From: Piezodorus guildinii
Taxonomy: Eukaryota > Arthropoda > Insecta > Hemiptera > Pentatomidae
Length of the DNA stretch: 64,000 nt
NCBI GenBank assembly: GCA_023052935.1
Contig: CM041297.1
Span: 96,618,484 to 96,682,483 of the forward strand
Reading direction: 5' to 3'
Below, in pieces: positions 10,921 to 23,462 of this stretch (positions are counted from its first letter, which is position 1; each line of letters starts with the position of its first letter). The notes beneath the pieces are model-generated. The model searched no databases. It had not been told where the DNA came from and saw only the letters and a list, made by a program, of their open reading frames with translations. The position numbers and the translations under genes were made by a program.

Positions 10921-13900
10921 GGTTCCTTTTAATTCTATAGTTTATTTAGAATTTTATAATAAAATATACTTTATATTTTGGTATAGAAAATTAAATAACT
11001 ATTTACTGTGTTCTATACGATGTATAAACCCTAAAAATGTTTAGGGAATAACTCTTTGAAAGCTGTGTTCCTCTCCTCGAGTCGCGCAATACGGCTAAAG
11101 CAGGAGAAAATGTGTGAAGTTTGGAGGTAATGTCAGCGATAGTAAGTTATCATACAACCTTACGCACTTTAAACATATTATTAATAAATACACATTAACC
11201 GTATTTTCTTTAAAATTTCATCTTTCCTTTTTTTATCAAACTTACATTACAAATTAAGTTTAATTTCTTATATTAGAGTTTCTATATTTAAAAAAGCTTT
11301 CATTCCGTATATATTACAATTTTTTGTTTTGACACAACTTTATAATTTTGTTTTGTTATCCTTATTTAAAAATAAACATTTAATAATATTATAGGATCAA
11401 AAAATCAATTAAACAAGTTATATTTGATGTCATTATCCGAATTTATAATGCATTCCTCTGTTCCGCTATTTTCATGAACTATCACTAGACTTCGCTCTCA
11501 CGAATTTTCACCCACCTCTTCTCTAACCGTGTAGAAAATTATTTTCATTTAGTTATCATCTTAAATAAATCATGGATTTAATAATAATTTGACGAGGCTG
11601 TATGCTAAATTCATTTTAAAAATAATAAAAAATCTGAATAGTAACAAACTTCTTCAATAGCGGAATAGCTGAAAACATTTCACTTTTTCTCTATCCTCCT
11701 TGAGCTATTCCCTTGTAAAAGAGTTCTTATGCAGTTTATGTTTGAAATCAACGCTGTGTTGTATTCAAACTATAACGTGACCCCATTTTAATATTTCAGC
11801 TTTTTTATCTATTTATTTTAATTCGTTAATAAAATACCATGTTTTAATTAAGGTGCCAGTTTTCAATTGGTTCGTATTACTACAACTTAATTTTGAATTT
11901 ACTTCAAGGGATTTTAAGATCAGTTGTTCTGAATTTTCTTTCCAATTTTCGAACTTGACCCTTACAAAGAAGAACAAGGATTCGTAACTTGTAAAGCAAT
12001 GACCATGCATCAACAAAAAAAAGACTGACTTTGTTTTTGTTTTTTACAATATGACTGCCGGTCAGGAATATATTTATTTTTATTATATTGTTGTTATTTG
12101 ATCTCACATATATATCCTTAATATAATTCTTTTTCTGGTAATGTTTTACCTTCTTTTTTATTAAATAAAATAATTCATTAACGGTATCTTAACCCGTTTG
12201 AACTAAATGAACATGCACTAAAATACATACCTTTAATAATATTTATCATATAAGACATTTTGAAATTAAATCTAGTAAACTACAAGAGTTTCTTATAAGA
12301 ATAAATATAATAAATAAATTAAGAACTTTTACTGTAGATTTGACTCCCTCACTCACTCTCCATGGAATTAATTAAATCTACAAAATTGAGCTAGATATAC
12401 TCACTATAACACAACAAATTGAATTATATATACCAAGTTTATTTCGCGTTATACAACTTATATTCGTAAATATACAAATTATATGTAGTTAAAATATATC
12501 ATATATAAATTCCAACCTACAAATATAGCACTGAGCCTAGAGCTTCTAAGAATTCCATTCTGGAACATTTCGTAATTTTTAACTACATAAATCTCAGGCT
12601 AACAACTTTAAATCTTCGAGATACTAAAGTATACATTATGAGGCCTGACAGCCCAATATATTCTAAGCTGATTGTTAAAAGCATTTTGATACGATAATTA
12701 TAGGCCACCCCTGGGTATAAATCAATGATTTTAAACTTATTTATTTTCGTCTTCGTTCCTTTCAAATGAAATATTTTTGGTAGATGCAAGATTCTCTAGT
12801 TCTCAATTCCAAAATTTTACTATGTCCTTCTTAAATAATAAGAAATTACCAGTTACTTTGTGGTTAAAATCAGTACATATATTTTAGGATGGGAAAGAAA
12901 TTGCTAACACGAAAATAAAAACAATGACAACAACAATTAAATTAGTAAGAACAACCATTAAATTAGTTTTTGATTTTTCCAAGGATCAATTATTGTTATC
13001 TAAATTATAATGGCTATAATCATAATTAAATATGAAGTTATACTTTTTTGGTCAGGTTTAAATTAATTAATTATTTATTTTTTTATGTTTTCTTGATTTA
13101 AAGTTGTTTTTTTTTCATTTAATTTTTTTTATACTAATTGTTACCGTTTAGTAAGACTGTTGCTATTCGTAATCATAATTTTTTTTTTTTTTTTCAAGTA
13201 CTATTATTTCCTTTTTTTTTATTTAGCTTACCTATAAATAATTGTTTTCTTAATTACTTATTACCTATAGTTCTTTCTTATAATGGTTAATTTATACATA
13301 TAGTATGTATGGCATAGGCGCTGATGAACTAGAGAAAAAAAAAACTTGGTAATAGTTTTAGGACTTAGAATTTTAAATATTACACTGACAAACGATCCAT
13401 ATTACACTTCTTCTATCATATCTAGTTGAATAATGATGATTTTTGCCTGGACAGTTAATATAAAATATTTTTATATAATTCATATTTTTGTATTTAATTT
13501 CATTATACAAAACAAATTTTAAACATATTAGAGAGCAGTATAATAAATAAAATAAGAAAATCTCATGTCTTTCCGTTTCATTATGTTACACAATCCAACA
13601 AAAGCATATTGTAATTTACTTACATATTTGCTAAAACTATTCGAGGTGAAAAATTAAGACTTACAAGAATATGTTTAAAAATATAATATTAATAATAATA
13701 TTTTTAATTCTACCCTAATCGAACATTAGAGAGTTGCTTCCATTTTTAGCTCAATGTCCCGGTACTAAGTAAATAAGTTCGTTACATGCACGTAATTTAG
13801 TAATATTTCTCTCGAGCCTTTTATGAACTTCTGGCGGATCCTCTAGTGATAGACTTAAAATTATTACACGGTTTTGTAGCGGGGAATCTAAAAAATCCTG

Positions 13901-14180
13901 TTCCCGCATGTAGCCATAAGGCCGTTGGTAGTTGACATTCAGTAAGAGTAAAACAGCCTTATCATTTTGCTGTTTTTATTTGCATGTTTTGCCGTATTGT
14001 TTGGAAATAATGAATTTATTTAATTTTTATATTAGGCGCTGTTGTATTAATCATTATTGTTATTGCTTTTTTTTTTTTTTTTCCATGTTCAAAAACACAA
14101 ATTGCATTAAAAAAAAAAATGTTTGCTCTTTTCTCGTATAGTTATTTATCGAATTCGTTCAACTTAGATATTCATATGTT
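10921..14180. other. AT-rich DNA without recognisable features
   Basis: Long T and A runs and many short direct repeats occur, with no gene, SINE or transposon landmark. The open frames are in low-complexity sequence. Confidence 0.6.
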
Positions 14181-14189
14181 CTTTATAAA

Positions 14190-14560
14190 TGCTAATAAGA
14201 TAATGTGGTTATTTTTATAAAATCTACAAAATTAAAGGTACTTTAGATGAAGAAAATATTAAATATCTGCATTTAAGCCTTGTCAGACTGTTTAAACAAA
14301 ATATATCCTACATGATATTAAAGCATATTAAAATTTACATCGATATAGCGAGTTTAAATCAAAATCGCTGGAGCCGTTTTTGAGAAAATCCTAAAAAGTT
14401 GCAAAATGTAAAGTATTAAGTGGCTCTTCTGGCTAGATAATTTTGATGAAAATGTTTCTGTAACATCTTGGGCGTCTTAAATATAAAATTTCAGTTTCAT
14501 AGGAGTTTTCTTTTTCGAGCTAGGCTTACCATCACACAGACAAACAGACCATTTTGCGGG
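14190..14560 (+). repeat. Dispersed repeat family F, copy 1
   Basis: The sequence shares an ordered series of phrases with 61690-62045 (opposite strand) and 34095-34270. These are 'taagccttgtcagactgtttaaac', 'tcgatatagcgagtttaaatcaaaatcg', 'agtggctctt', and a closing 'tcgagctagg...accatcacacagacaaacagacc'. It is an old interspersed repeat of unknown class. Motif series of this kind ending in CACACAGACA repeats are common in arthropod genomes. Confidence 0.65.
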
Positions 14561-14749
14561 ACTTGGTTATTTATACTCAGAAGAAGACCTAAATTTTTAA
14601 CGATAGCAATACTTTCCCTTACTATATATTCATATATAGGTAAGTGAAAGTAAAAACATGTTACATATATCATTCATACAATATCATATATATATAGTTG
14701 ATTCCTGTACTCTAACTTATTTTCAAGGTTCTACAATACACAAAACTAT

Positions 14750-14965
14750 CGAGTAGGAAGAAGTGTATCGCATTATGGCGACTCCAAGTCGGATCTTTAT
14801 CCAGCTGCTATCTGATACAGCCCGAGTTCCTGCCTTACCTCATATCTATAATGACCAGGTATACTCCATGACATATGACTTAATACTCTCAGGTGCCCTC
14901 CAGGCTCTGATCAGGTTCTCGACTAGATTATAAGAGGATCAACATTCCGAGATAGTCCGTTCGGG
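14750..14965. promoter_or_regulatory. G+C-richer unique patch
   Basis: This is higher-complexity sequence with no coding signal or known repeat. Confidence 0.15.
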
Positions 14966-15503
14966 AACGATAAAAAAAAACTGTATATGTATCCATAACT
15001 CGTAAGTGAACTAGTTTTCTTAGATATTTACTGTTGATGTTGATTTATTTCTTGTTTATTCCAAATAATCAGTTTTTAAACTATGCTAAGTTAACACTAC
15101 AAAATAATGTAAAACACTAAATATAAGACAAAGTAAATAGTTACTCAAATGTTTAAAACTGTACATAATATTATGATTAAAAACAGATCTTTGACAAATC
15201 AATTTGCTATTTAAAATAATTTTATATAAAATAATTCTTTTTAAACTTCTTTATTTAAATCAAAATACAGACATTTTACAGAGCAACTAGAGTAATTATT
15301 CCACTAAGGCGAGCCTGTGTATGGGAAAGGAGTTTCCCTGCGACAAAATTATTAAAATCAATAATGAGATACCTCACATAATTAACTCCCTAGTATTTAT
15401 TTGTTTGTATATTAATAAATCTCAGTTGAAAATACAAAGTTCTTAGATTAACTTTGGACAAAAAAAGTATTATTATTACTGTTTGCATTTGTTTTTTGAT
15501 TTT

Positions 15504-15705
15504 TTTATTCATTTAACATCACTTTTAGTGGGGAGACCTAAATTTTTCCCATCCAGGTTTAATTAGGATAGGGGTCTTTAACGAGTATCTGACATCGCAC
15601 AGGCTCGGGACCACCTTTTTACGTCCCATCCAAAGTACTTCCGTTTTACTCCCTTGAAAAAAATCCTAATGCCACCAGTCAGGTTTGAACCCTCGACCTT
15701 GATAT
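15504..15705 (-). repeat. SINE family B, copy 3 (diverged)
   Basis: It matches copy 2 over 'taacatcactttta', 'catccaggtttaattaggatagggg', 'gacatcgcacaggctcgggacca' and 'aggtttgaaccc' (box B on the minus strand). The 5' head is eroded or truncated after the box B region. Confidence 0.8.
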
Positions 15706-15976
15706 GTACTTAGTTTCATAGGCTCAATGGAGGTAAATAAATTTTTAAAAAATGTTCTAAGATGGTAAATTGCATTTTAGGTACCGTTGTAAAAATGAAT
15801 CTTAGTTAATTGATCGGTCGTAATTAAGATGAAGTATAATCAAAAGTATATTAAATATTTAAATAATAATGAAGCCTAAATTAATATAAACGCATATTGT
15901 GTAACTAAAAGTTCTGAGTATTTTTAATACAATGCAATCATTGCTTATTGTTTCTACTATCCTTCATTGTTTATAT

Positions 15977-16125
15977 TAGGGGTACTCACTACGTTTGCTA
16001 TAGCATGCTATTTTGCTATTGTGCTAAACCCATCAATTTTATACAGGAAATAACTGTAGAAACTCGACGGGTTTTAGCAAAATAACACAAATAGCATGCT
16101 ATAGCAAACGTAGTGAGTACCCCTA
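15977..16125. mobile_element. MITE with 36-bp perfect terminal inverted repeats
   Basis: The 149-base element has ends TAGGGGTACTCACTACGTTT and its exact reverse complement. The perfect inverted match runs 36 bases and then continues imperfectly for about 20 more, leaving a loop of roughly 40 bases. It has no coding capacity, so it is a non-autonomous DNA transposon. The TAGGGG start is compatible with a hAT-like family, but flanking bases (GTTTATAT / TTATAATA) do not give a clean 8-base target duplication, so the superfamily is left open. Confidence 0.85.
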
Positions 16126-16137
16126 TTATAATAGTTA

Positions 16138-16225
16138 CTAAAGCCTCACTGTTACTGCTAAAGTTACTGAAACCTCACTGTTTCTTTTAATGGTTCCTCA
16201 CTGTTTCTTTTAATGGTTTTTATTT
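16138..16225. repeat. Short degenerate tandem repeat
   Basis: Phrases of the type 'cctcactgtttcttttaatggt' and 'tactaaagcctcactgtta' recur four times with a period of about 22-30 bases directly beside the MITE. Confidence 0.7.
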
Positions 16226-16540
16226 ATTTATTTTTTCCTTTATTATATTATTTTTTATTGTTTGAGAAATTTTATTTTAAATTGGAAAATACTTTATTTT
16301 TTTTTGGATAGAAGATATTGTATTTATTTACTTTATTTTGAAGATATATCTGTATATCTGGACCAAATTTCATTTCTATCTATTATTATGCTTCATCAGT
16401 GGTTATTCACATTTAATAGAAACTGGGATATGTTTGTTAAATATCCAGTATTATTTTCTTCTTAGTATTTCTTTTAATTGTTTTTATTTTATTATTTTAT
16501 TTTCTCTCTCTCGACTGTTATATAACCTTTATTGGATTTA

Positions 16541-16562
16541 TGTATATATGTGTGTGTATGTA

Positions 16563-16593
<31 letters not shown>

Positions 16594-16605
16594 TGTGTGT
16601 GTGTG

Positions 16606-16657
<52 letters not shown>
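16541..16657. repeat. Compound (TG)n(TA)n microsatellite
   Basis: TG repeats run to about 16610, then TA repeats to 16657. The LINE body starts directly after it, so the 5'-truncation point coincides with the microsatellite. Confidence 0.95.
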
Positions 16658-16659
<2 letters not shown>

Positions 16660-16719
16660 CCTACCTTCAACCCTAATCCTCTTTTCAGTCTTTCCCCCTC
16701 AACCCTTACATTATGACTA

Positions 16720-17560
16720 ATATCCTAACTTCCTGTCACATCAACGCACATCTCTCCTAGCCCACTATGATGAATTCCAACTATATTTCCTTGACAATTT
16801 TTATCACATAGTAGCCGTATCCGAAACATGGTTAAAACCATTTATCCCCTCCTCTCAGGTTTCCCTTCCAAATTACTCCTTTCTCAGACATGACCGATCT
16901 GATCGCAGGGGAGGTGGAGTCGGGCTGTATATTCATGATAGCCTGAAAGCCAAAATCCTACTGAAGTGCCCTCCTAACCCCCTTCCTCACATAGAATACA
17001 TGTTTGTTGAAATTTCAACCATCTCCTCACCCTTGCTATACGCCGTTATCTACGACCTCCCCGTGTTCCATTTGATGACCTCTTCCAATCCTCCCTTGTC
17101 CAACTGGTCTCAGCATATAACAATATAATTATTTCTGGTGACTTCAATACTAATATGTTATCTGAGTCCAGTGACAAATCCTTCCTTATAGATCTAATAT
17201 ACTCCCTCAATCTTTATCTTGTTCCTTACTATCCTACCCACCACACACAACACTCAGATACCTGGTTAGACCTCCATATTTCTGATTCTCCTACAAAAAT
17301 TATTTCCTCCTCACAGCACCCCGTTCCGTTTCTTTCATCACACGACCTTATCCATATCGCATATAACCTACCTGTCAAATCCTTTACACCAAAAATTATA
17401 TCATATCGTAATTTGGACCTTCTTTCCATGAATCCCTTCAACCTGATCTTGACTCCATCCACTGGAACTATCTATACTCCTACAACTCCATTGATCTTAA
17501 GGTCTCCTTTCTCACCTCAAACCTACGATCCATATTAGACACCCATGCTCCGTTAAAAAC
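16720..17560 (+). pseudogene. LINE apurinic-type endonuclease domain (broken)
   Basis: This domain would nick target DNA to prime reverse transcription. Landmarks are VAVSETWLKPFIP (the catalytic Glu lies in SETWL), RHDRSDRRGGGVGLYIHDS, then after a frameshift near 17050 IIISGDFNTNM (Asp/Asn of the GDFN motif), TWLDLHISDS and LSSHDLI (the terminal SDH-type motif). A second frameshift lies near 17430. After it the frame continues as the linker toward the reverse transcriptase. All expected motifs are visible, so the loss of function comes from the frame breaks and the missing N-terminus. Confidence 0.85.
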
Positions 17561-17895
17561 CAGAACCTTACGCCGTCCTACTGCGCCTTGGCTGACCCCA
17601 GAAATAAAGACAATGATGAAAAGAAGAGAAGCGGCAAGACGCAAATTTCGACGTACTCGTCAGCAAGATGATTATGCGTCTTTCAAGAAACTTCGAAACG
17701 AAACCCAATCCGCAGTACGACGTGCTAAATCTCTCCATATCCATTCTGTCCTTTCCGAAGCTCCCGATTCTAGATCTAAATGGAAAATTCTTCGTAAATT
17801 GTCCTTTCCTGAATCCAATAACCTTAGTTCTTTCCAAATCACCCCTGACGAACTCATAATCATTACATTTCCTCAGCTTCTAATTCCTCAATAGC
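17560..17895 (+). pseudogene. LINE linker between endonuclease and reverse transcriptase
   Basis: An open frame carries APWLTPEIKTMMKRREAARR followed by a basic region typical of the 'W-x-(T/N)-x-E-(I/L)...R-R' linker of LINE ORF2. It ends in a stop near 17894, just upstream of the reverse transcriptase frame. Confidence 0.75.
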
Positions 17896-17928
17896 TCCTG
17901 ACATTACTTACCGAAGGTTTAATCCTGA

Positions 17929-19035
17929 CAGTTCTTTTTTTCTCATGTTTCATACGACGAGCTGCTTGCTACAATCTCAAAATCCCATACCAATGACTAT
18001 GGACCTGACAATATCCCTGTAAAATTAATAAATTCCAGCCTCCCATCCCTCATACCCATACTCTATCATATATATAATTTCTCTCTACAAAATTCAATTT
18101 TTCCTTCTTCCTGGAAAACTGCCCTCGTCCGACCACTAAATAAAGTTCCAAATCCTACCTCACCGCAAGATTTCCGTCCTATTTCTCTTCTCTCCAATCT
18201 TTCAAAACCGCTCGAACGCCTTGTTCAAACCCAACTCTCAAATTTCCTAGAAGAAAACTCCCTTCTTAGTCCTCACCAATCCGGTTTTCGATCTGGTTAT
18301 TCTACCCAATCCGCTCTCCTTAAAATAACACAAGACCTACAAACTGCCATTGATCGCCAACAAATAACAATTCTTATCCTTCTCGATTTCTCAAAGGCGT
18401 TTGACACCGTTGACCATAGCATCCTTCTTACCAAACTCCAAAATCTTCCAGTATCCAACAGTGCTTTGCGCTGGTTTCAATCCTTTCTCTCCGATCGTTC
18501 TCAGTACGTAGTAGTGCCAGACCAGCCCCCATCCTCAACCTTGCCCCTTTCCTGCGGTGTCCCACAGGGGTCGTCTCTATCTCCTACCCTATTTGCTATT
18601 TATATTAATGACCTGCCTCTCCATATTAATCACGCTAAATACCACCTCTATGCAGACGATTTTCAAATTTACCTTTCCTTCCCACCTCCCGACCTATTAC
18701 CAGCAACAAAAAGACTACAAGAGGACTTAGATCGAATAAGTCACTGGGCTGTAGTCAACAAACTAAAACTAAATATTGAAAAAACAAAGGCCATTGTAAT
18801 AGGATCCCATCACTTCTTGAAAACTGTTCCACATATCCCAACCCTCTTCCTAAATGGTAATCCTATTAAGTTTTATCCGACCGTCAGGAATCTGGGAGTA
18901 ACCTTTGATCAAACCCTCTCTTTCAAGAACCATATTTCCGAAATTTCCCGCCGCACCTTTTACACCTTAAAGCGACTGAATTCCCTTCGTCACCTATTCC
19001 GTATGAAACCCGGAAGCTCCTCGTTACCTCTCTAA
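17929..19035 (+). pseudogene. LINE reverse transcriptase domain (open for about 369 codons)
   Basis: This domain copies LINE RNA into DNA at the nicked target. One frame is open from 17929 to the stop at 19033-19035. Ordered motifs are DYGPDNIPVKLI, WKTALVRPLNK, DFRPISLLSNLSKPLERL, ENSLLSPHQSGFRSGYST, LLDFSKAFDTVDHSILL (first catalytic Asp), SCGVPQGSSLSPTLFAIYIN, HLYADDFQIY (the catalytic YADD, codons at 18649-18660), LKLNIEKTKAIVIG and VRNLGVTFD. The core is remarkably intact compared with the broken flanking parts, which suggests the insertion is not very old. The last codons (after about 19012) are out of frame with the true C-terminus. Confidence 0.9.
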
Positions 19036-19508
19036 TATTCCCCCACTTCGACTACTGCTGTACCGTATACGGTTGTGTTTCTGGGGATCTCGAAGTAAAA
19101 ATAAAACGCCTAATTAATTGCTTTGTTCGATTTGTCTTCGGGGTCCCGAGATACACCTCCGTCTCCGAATTTTATAGCGAGTTGAAGTGGCTTTATCCTT
19201 CTAATCGTCGGAAGTATTTCCTTGCATCATTCCTATACCAAGTTATTCAATCCCGGCGTCCATCATACATTTTCAACCTTTTACAATTCAAATCCTCTGT
19301 CCATTCCCGCTGTACACGCTCTAGGCCTTCAGATTTATACACAACGGCCCACCAATCTGCACATTTTGACAGATCGTTCCTTATCCGATCCTCAATCCTA
19401 TGGAATTCTATTCCTCTTTCTATCCGTCACTCCAACTCTCTTCCTGTATTCAAATCCCGCTTATTCATTCATCTCATGACCATCCAGTCAGAACAAAATT
19501 GTAATTGA
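19013..19508 (+). pseudogene. LINE ORF2 C-terminal domain
   Basis: After a frameshift the expected continuation reads LVTSLIFPHFDYCCTVYG, FVFGVPRYTSVSEFYSELKW and the end FDRSFLIRSSILWNSIPLSI with FKSRLFIHL, stopping at 19506-19508. The 'RSF...WNSIP...FKxxL' ending is usual for CR1/Jockey-type LINEs. A 3' UTR of about 155 bases follows, then the TTTA tail. Confidence 0.85.
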
Positions 19509-19690
19509 CTCTATTTTATTCTATTTTCAACATATTTGCATATGTCTGTTTTCTGTTAGTTCTAGTCAAATTGTTTATAAATAATTAATTTCTCTAAGAC
19601 TCTTAAGTCCAATTTACATGTTATGTAGATGTTATTCTAAAGGGACTTGTCCCAGAATAATAAAGAATTTATTTATTTATTTATTTAAAG

Positions 19691-20635
19691 CTATTTAGTC
19701 ACATCGTAGTGATTTAATTATTATATTATTTATTTTCTAAAGCTACGAATTCTAATTTGTAGAGCATCATATATATAAATGAAATATATTTTTATGTAGT
19801 TGAGGAAGTAAGACTTTAAATAATATTTTGAATTTATGTATATTTAAAAGATCTTTATAGATAACCAACAAATTAAAAATAGAAACCAGAATAAAATGAA
19901 TAGAACTGATTTCATTTGTTATTCTTTTATAGGCCTTATAACATATAAAGAAGAATGATAAAAAAATACTATAAGGCCATCAAAAATGTATCACTCAAGT
20001 TAAATAATAATAAAAAAGAAACAAAAATACTTAATGAGGTAAGATGTAAGCAAAATATATTAGAATAAAGCGTCGATAGCTCAACCATTTTACCAGCCAT
20101 AGCCCAGTTAACACCTTCAAATTCTGCATATTTCTCAAAAATATATCCTCTGAAAATAATAAAAAAACTACTTTTACACCACTTGTCTAAATTTAAGAAG
20201 TTTTGTGATAGATCATCAACTTGATAATTTGTTTTTATTTATTTATTATGATTTTTTTAAGTCACAAGAAGTGGATATATATTTTTTGCTAATTATCATT
20301 ATTTTATTTTATAATGGCTAAATTCATTTTTATTGTATTCATATATATGTACATTATTATTGTTTTGTTTTTTTTGTTACACCATCGGGACTTCCGCGAT
20401 TGCAATAAAAGTATATTCTATTCTATAACGTTAATAGACTATATTTTGTACGTACATCAACACAGAAAAAACATTGCTGATTATTTATTCTTAAATTTCC
20501 AGACGATTAAACTGATAAAAACCTCATTCGAAATAAGGGGACAGATGTTTTTATGAAGTGGTTATGCAACGTGGGTATCAAGTGAAAAAAAAAAAAGTAC
20601 TTAGGTTCATTACCGAAGAGAAGAAAAAAAAAATG
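19691..20635. other. AT-rich DNA without recognisable features
   Basis: No gene or known repeat is seen. The short frame at 20314-20556 is AT-rich and has no family resemblance. Confidence 0.6.
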
Positions 20636-20639
20636 ATTG

Positions 20640-21012
20640 CAAAACTCAATCTGAGTAGCATAAAGGGAAGATAACTAGGGACAGGACTCTTAAACGATCG
20701 GATACATTTGAGAACAAATGATTCCGATGGAATTGCTCTCCATTAAACACAAGAGATAAGCCATAAGATTTATTTTTTGCCGTCCCTCCGGGCGCGATCA
20801 GGGGTGGAGTGCTTGGAAAAAAAAAACAACCCTAAGCAAAAAGTTAAGTCCTCAATAATTGTTAAACCGGGAGCCCGGAGCGAGTACTGTTCTGATTAGG
20901 GCACAGCCTGTACCAGGGGGTTGGAATTAAAACATGTATAATTGATGCTAGGGGGTTGGTGCATGGTCGGGCGGCACAATGTGATGTCCAACAGGAGAAT
21001 GCGTGTGTCATC
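20640..21012. promoter_or_regulatory. G+C-richer unique island
   Basis: Higher-complexity DNA (for example around 20790-20820 and 20860-21000) with two copies of the phrase 'agggggttgg' at 20926 and 20952. No coding signal is present. Confidence 0.2.
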
Positions 21013-21149
21013 GTCTGACTAAATATTCCAAAGGTGAAAACTAATTATCACAGAAATTACGAGAACGTGTAAAAATATCTTTCTGGTATATTATTATTGT
21101 AATTGGCCGAAAAAAAAAAAAATATATATATATATATACCCCTCTTAAA

Positions 21150-21440
21150 ATTACGTTTCAAGATACGTAGAACCCGAAAAACTAATTTTAAAAAATCTGT
21201 TTGCCCGCTGAAATATCAGCAAAATCAATAAAAAATCTGAAATATCAGAGATATAGCGTTTTGAAGTTAGCAGTGGTGATTGACCATTTTAGGCCATTTT
21301 CCTATGAATTATTTATTGCTTTCGTATTGGTTAACTGTCTATAAATAGCTTTATAAACAATTTTAGAATATATTTATTTGGAAATAATAAACCTTGGTGT
21401 AATAATTTTCAGCGTTTTTTATTATGCAAATTTATTACAG
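21150..21440 (+). repeat. Dispersed repeat family E, copy 2
   Basis: It ends in 'ttggaaataataaaccttggtgtaata' plus 'cagcgttttttatt', as do the copies ending near 2250 and 55500. The upstream part is diverged. Confidence 0.5.
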
Positions 21441-22194
21441 GAGTGCTACCATTGGGTAGTTCTTCAAGTGTGTTTCATTTCATTTATCTTTTGTCATATT
21501 TACTTCTTGTATTATGAAGTACAGTAGTAAATTTCAATAAATGATGTTTAAAAAAAAAATATTACAATCGAAATAAATGATCAATTGATCAGTTGATTTC
21601 CAAAAGGTACTAAAGGGCATTTTTTTCGAAATTGATATTTTGACATATTTTTATTCTAATGGTTTAGTTTTATCTAAAAAACGTACAAATCCTTTAAAAA
21701 CGTATTTGAAAATTGTATTTCATTCCGAATGGTACAATATCCACATTTCATTTCATTCAAAAAGGTACTAAAAATATTTCCTTCCAAAACGCACTGTATC
21801 CTCTGTAAACGTATTTGCTTTCATTATCTTCTAAAAGTTACTATATTTCCTATTTTATAGCAAAAGCACCTAACCCCGTAATATATTACCATTAATTTTC
21901 TGTTTTCTTCATTTTGTGCATTTTTATTGGTTCATTTAATACGTCTTAAATCATAGCTACTATTTTAATGAACGGTTTTAACCTAATAATCAGTTCTATG
22001 TTATTTTAAAAAACTTGGTTGCATAGGACTTCCTTTTTTTTTAAAAAATATTAACAAATATTTTATATAAATTCTAAATATAGATATAAATTAATTTTTT
22101 TTTTCTGGCGGCCAAACTAACATGAAAATACCCATAATGATTCCTAAGCAAAAAATATTTTTATGCATGAAGTTCAGAAATCGGAATACTAAGT

Positions 22195-22560
22195 TTAGGG
22201 AGACCCGGGTACAAGCGAACTATGGTCCTTGATGTGAGCCAATAGGTTGGGATCAATATTGTGAAAAATGGGCAGTTTATCAGGTGGGAACAGGTAGTGG
22301 GAGATTATAGAGTCATATTTCATTTTTAACGGGTTTGTTCCTGCTCGGTGGTAGGTGATTGAAAAATGAATTTTTAATGACAGAGCTTCGTGGGTGGACC
22401 ACAAATCTCCTGCTCATACTGAAGGAGTTGCAGCTGATGACCACAAATCATGAGGACAATGGCCCATCCTGTTCAAACGGTGACGAGCATGATACAGTGA
22501 GGAAGTCAGGCAGACAATTGGAGTAGGTTCGACCAGGAGATGAGTCTTTCCCCTTTCAGT
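22195..22560 (-). other. Higher-complexity patch, possible transposon coding fossil
   Basis: On the minus strand it can be read as ARHRLNRMGHCPHDL and then, after a stop, as an open stretch of about 69 codons ending PNLLAHIKDHSSLVPGSP. Cys/His spacing faintly recalls LINE C-terminal tails, but no diagnostic motif is present. A unique non-coding island is equally possible. Confidence 0.2.
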
Positions 22561-23359
22561 AAAAAAACAAACAAAAAGAAATATGTCTTTGAAATTTTAA
22601 TTATAAACTTATTATTACTAATCTACTTTAGAAAAAGTTATTTTGTATTTTATTTTGAATAATTCAAAGTATTATATCGGGATCTCTTGCACCTATTCAG
22701 TATATAGGAAAAGGAAAATTCATTAAAATTAACCACTCAGTAATTAGGATTACAAATATATCTAATTCCAAATACAGATCCCAGCATACATCCATCGTGA
22801 TTTTTGTTTATGTCAAATACTATATTTTTTATTAAGATTGAATAAAAAAAAAAATGTTAACATACAAAATTTAAAAAAATATAAATCTTATCAGTTGGAT
22901 ATAAAATAAATAAGAACATTTTTTTGTTAATGATTATCTTTATTAATTTTTAATAAATATATTTTTAATCACTATTTTACTTATCATTATCTTAGAATTT
23001 AGTGAATTCTTTATCTATTTAGTTTCATTTGATTTTGGGTATTTATTTTCCACGGAAATTCCATTTATACTCAAATGAATAACATTAAAAATACTAAAAA
23101 AATAAATTGAAATCAAGGAAGTAATTAATTAGTAAATCTTTAATTCAGTAAGGTCACTTTTGGCATTTATTAAGTGTGATAAATATTATGACCGCAAACA
23201 CAACCAAAGCTCCAATAATTTATTATAGGTCAACTCTCTCATCATCAACCTATTTTAAGATTTATTAACTGTTTTTTATTATAAATAGAAGCGATTCAAA
23301 ATATAAAATATTGATGAATACACTATCTGCAAACATCGGTTCGGACACAAGGTAGTACT

Positions 23360-23462
23360 GAAATAAAAGAATAAATAATTCTACCGCAGCTGGGGTTTGA
23401 ACCCAGGACCCCTAGAACAATAGACTAGTGAATGCTATTTCCACTCGACCATACAGCTCCCT
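23360..23462 (-). repeat. SINE family A, 5' head fragment
   Basis: It contains 'ctggggtttgaacccagga' (box B on the minus strand) and the head ending at 'gaccatacagctcc', with the 'aataaaagaataaataattct' link that follows the tRNA part in other copies. The rest of the body is missing. Confidence 0.75.

Larger units (their letters stand above)
16658..19690 (+). mobile_element. CR1/Jockey-group LINE, 5'-truncated and frameshifted
   Basis: A 3-kb non-LTR retrotransposon with, in order, an AP-type endonuclease domain, a linker, a reverse transcriptase, a C-terminal domain, a 3' UTR and a terminal (TTTA)n repeat at about 19665-19687. The ORF2 start and any ORF1 are missing. At least four frame changes (near 17050, 17430, 17900 and 19015) prevent production of a full protein. 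Pyrimidine-rich codon use sets it apart from its AT-rich surroundings. The exact clade cannot be fixed by eye. Confidence 0.9.

Noticed and set aside
16338..16720. Open frames with Cys-Val and Tyr-Ile runs
   Set aside because: Translation of (TG)n and (TA)n microsatellites.
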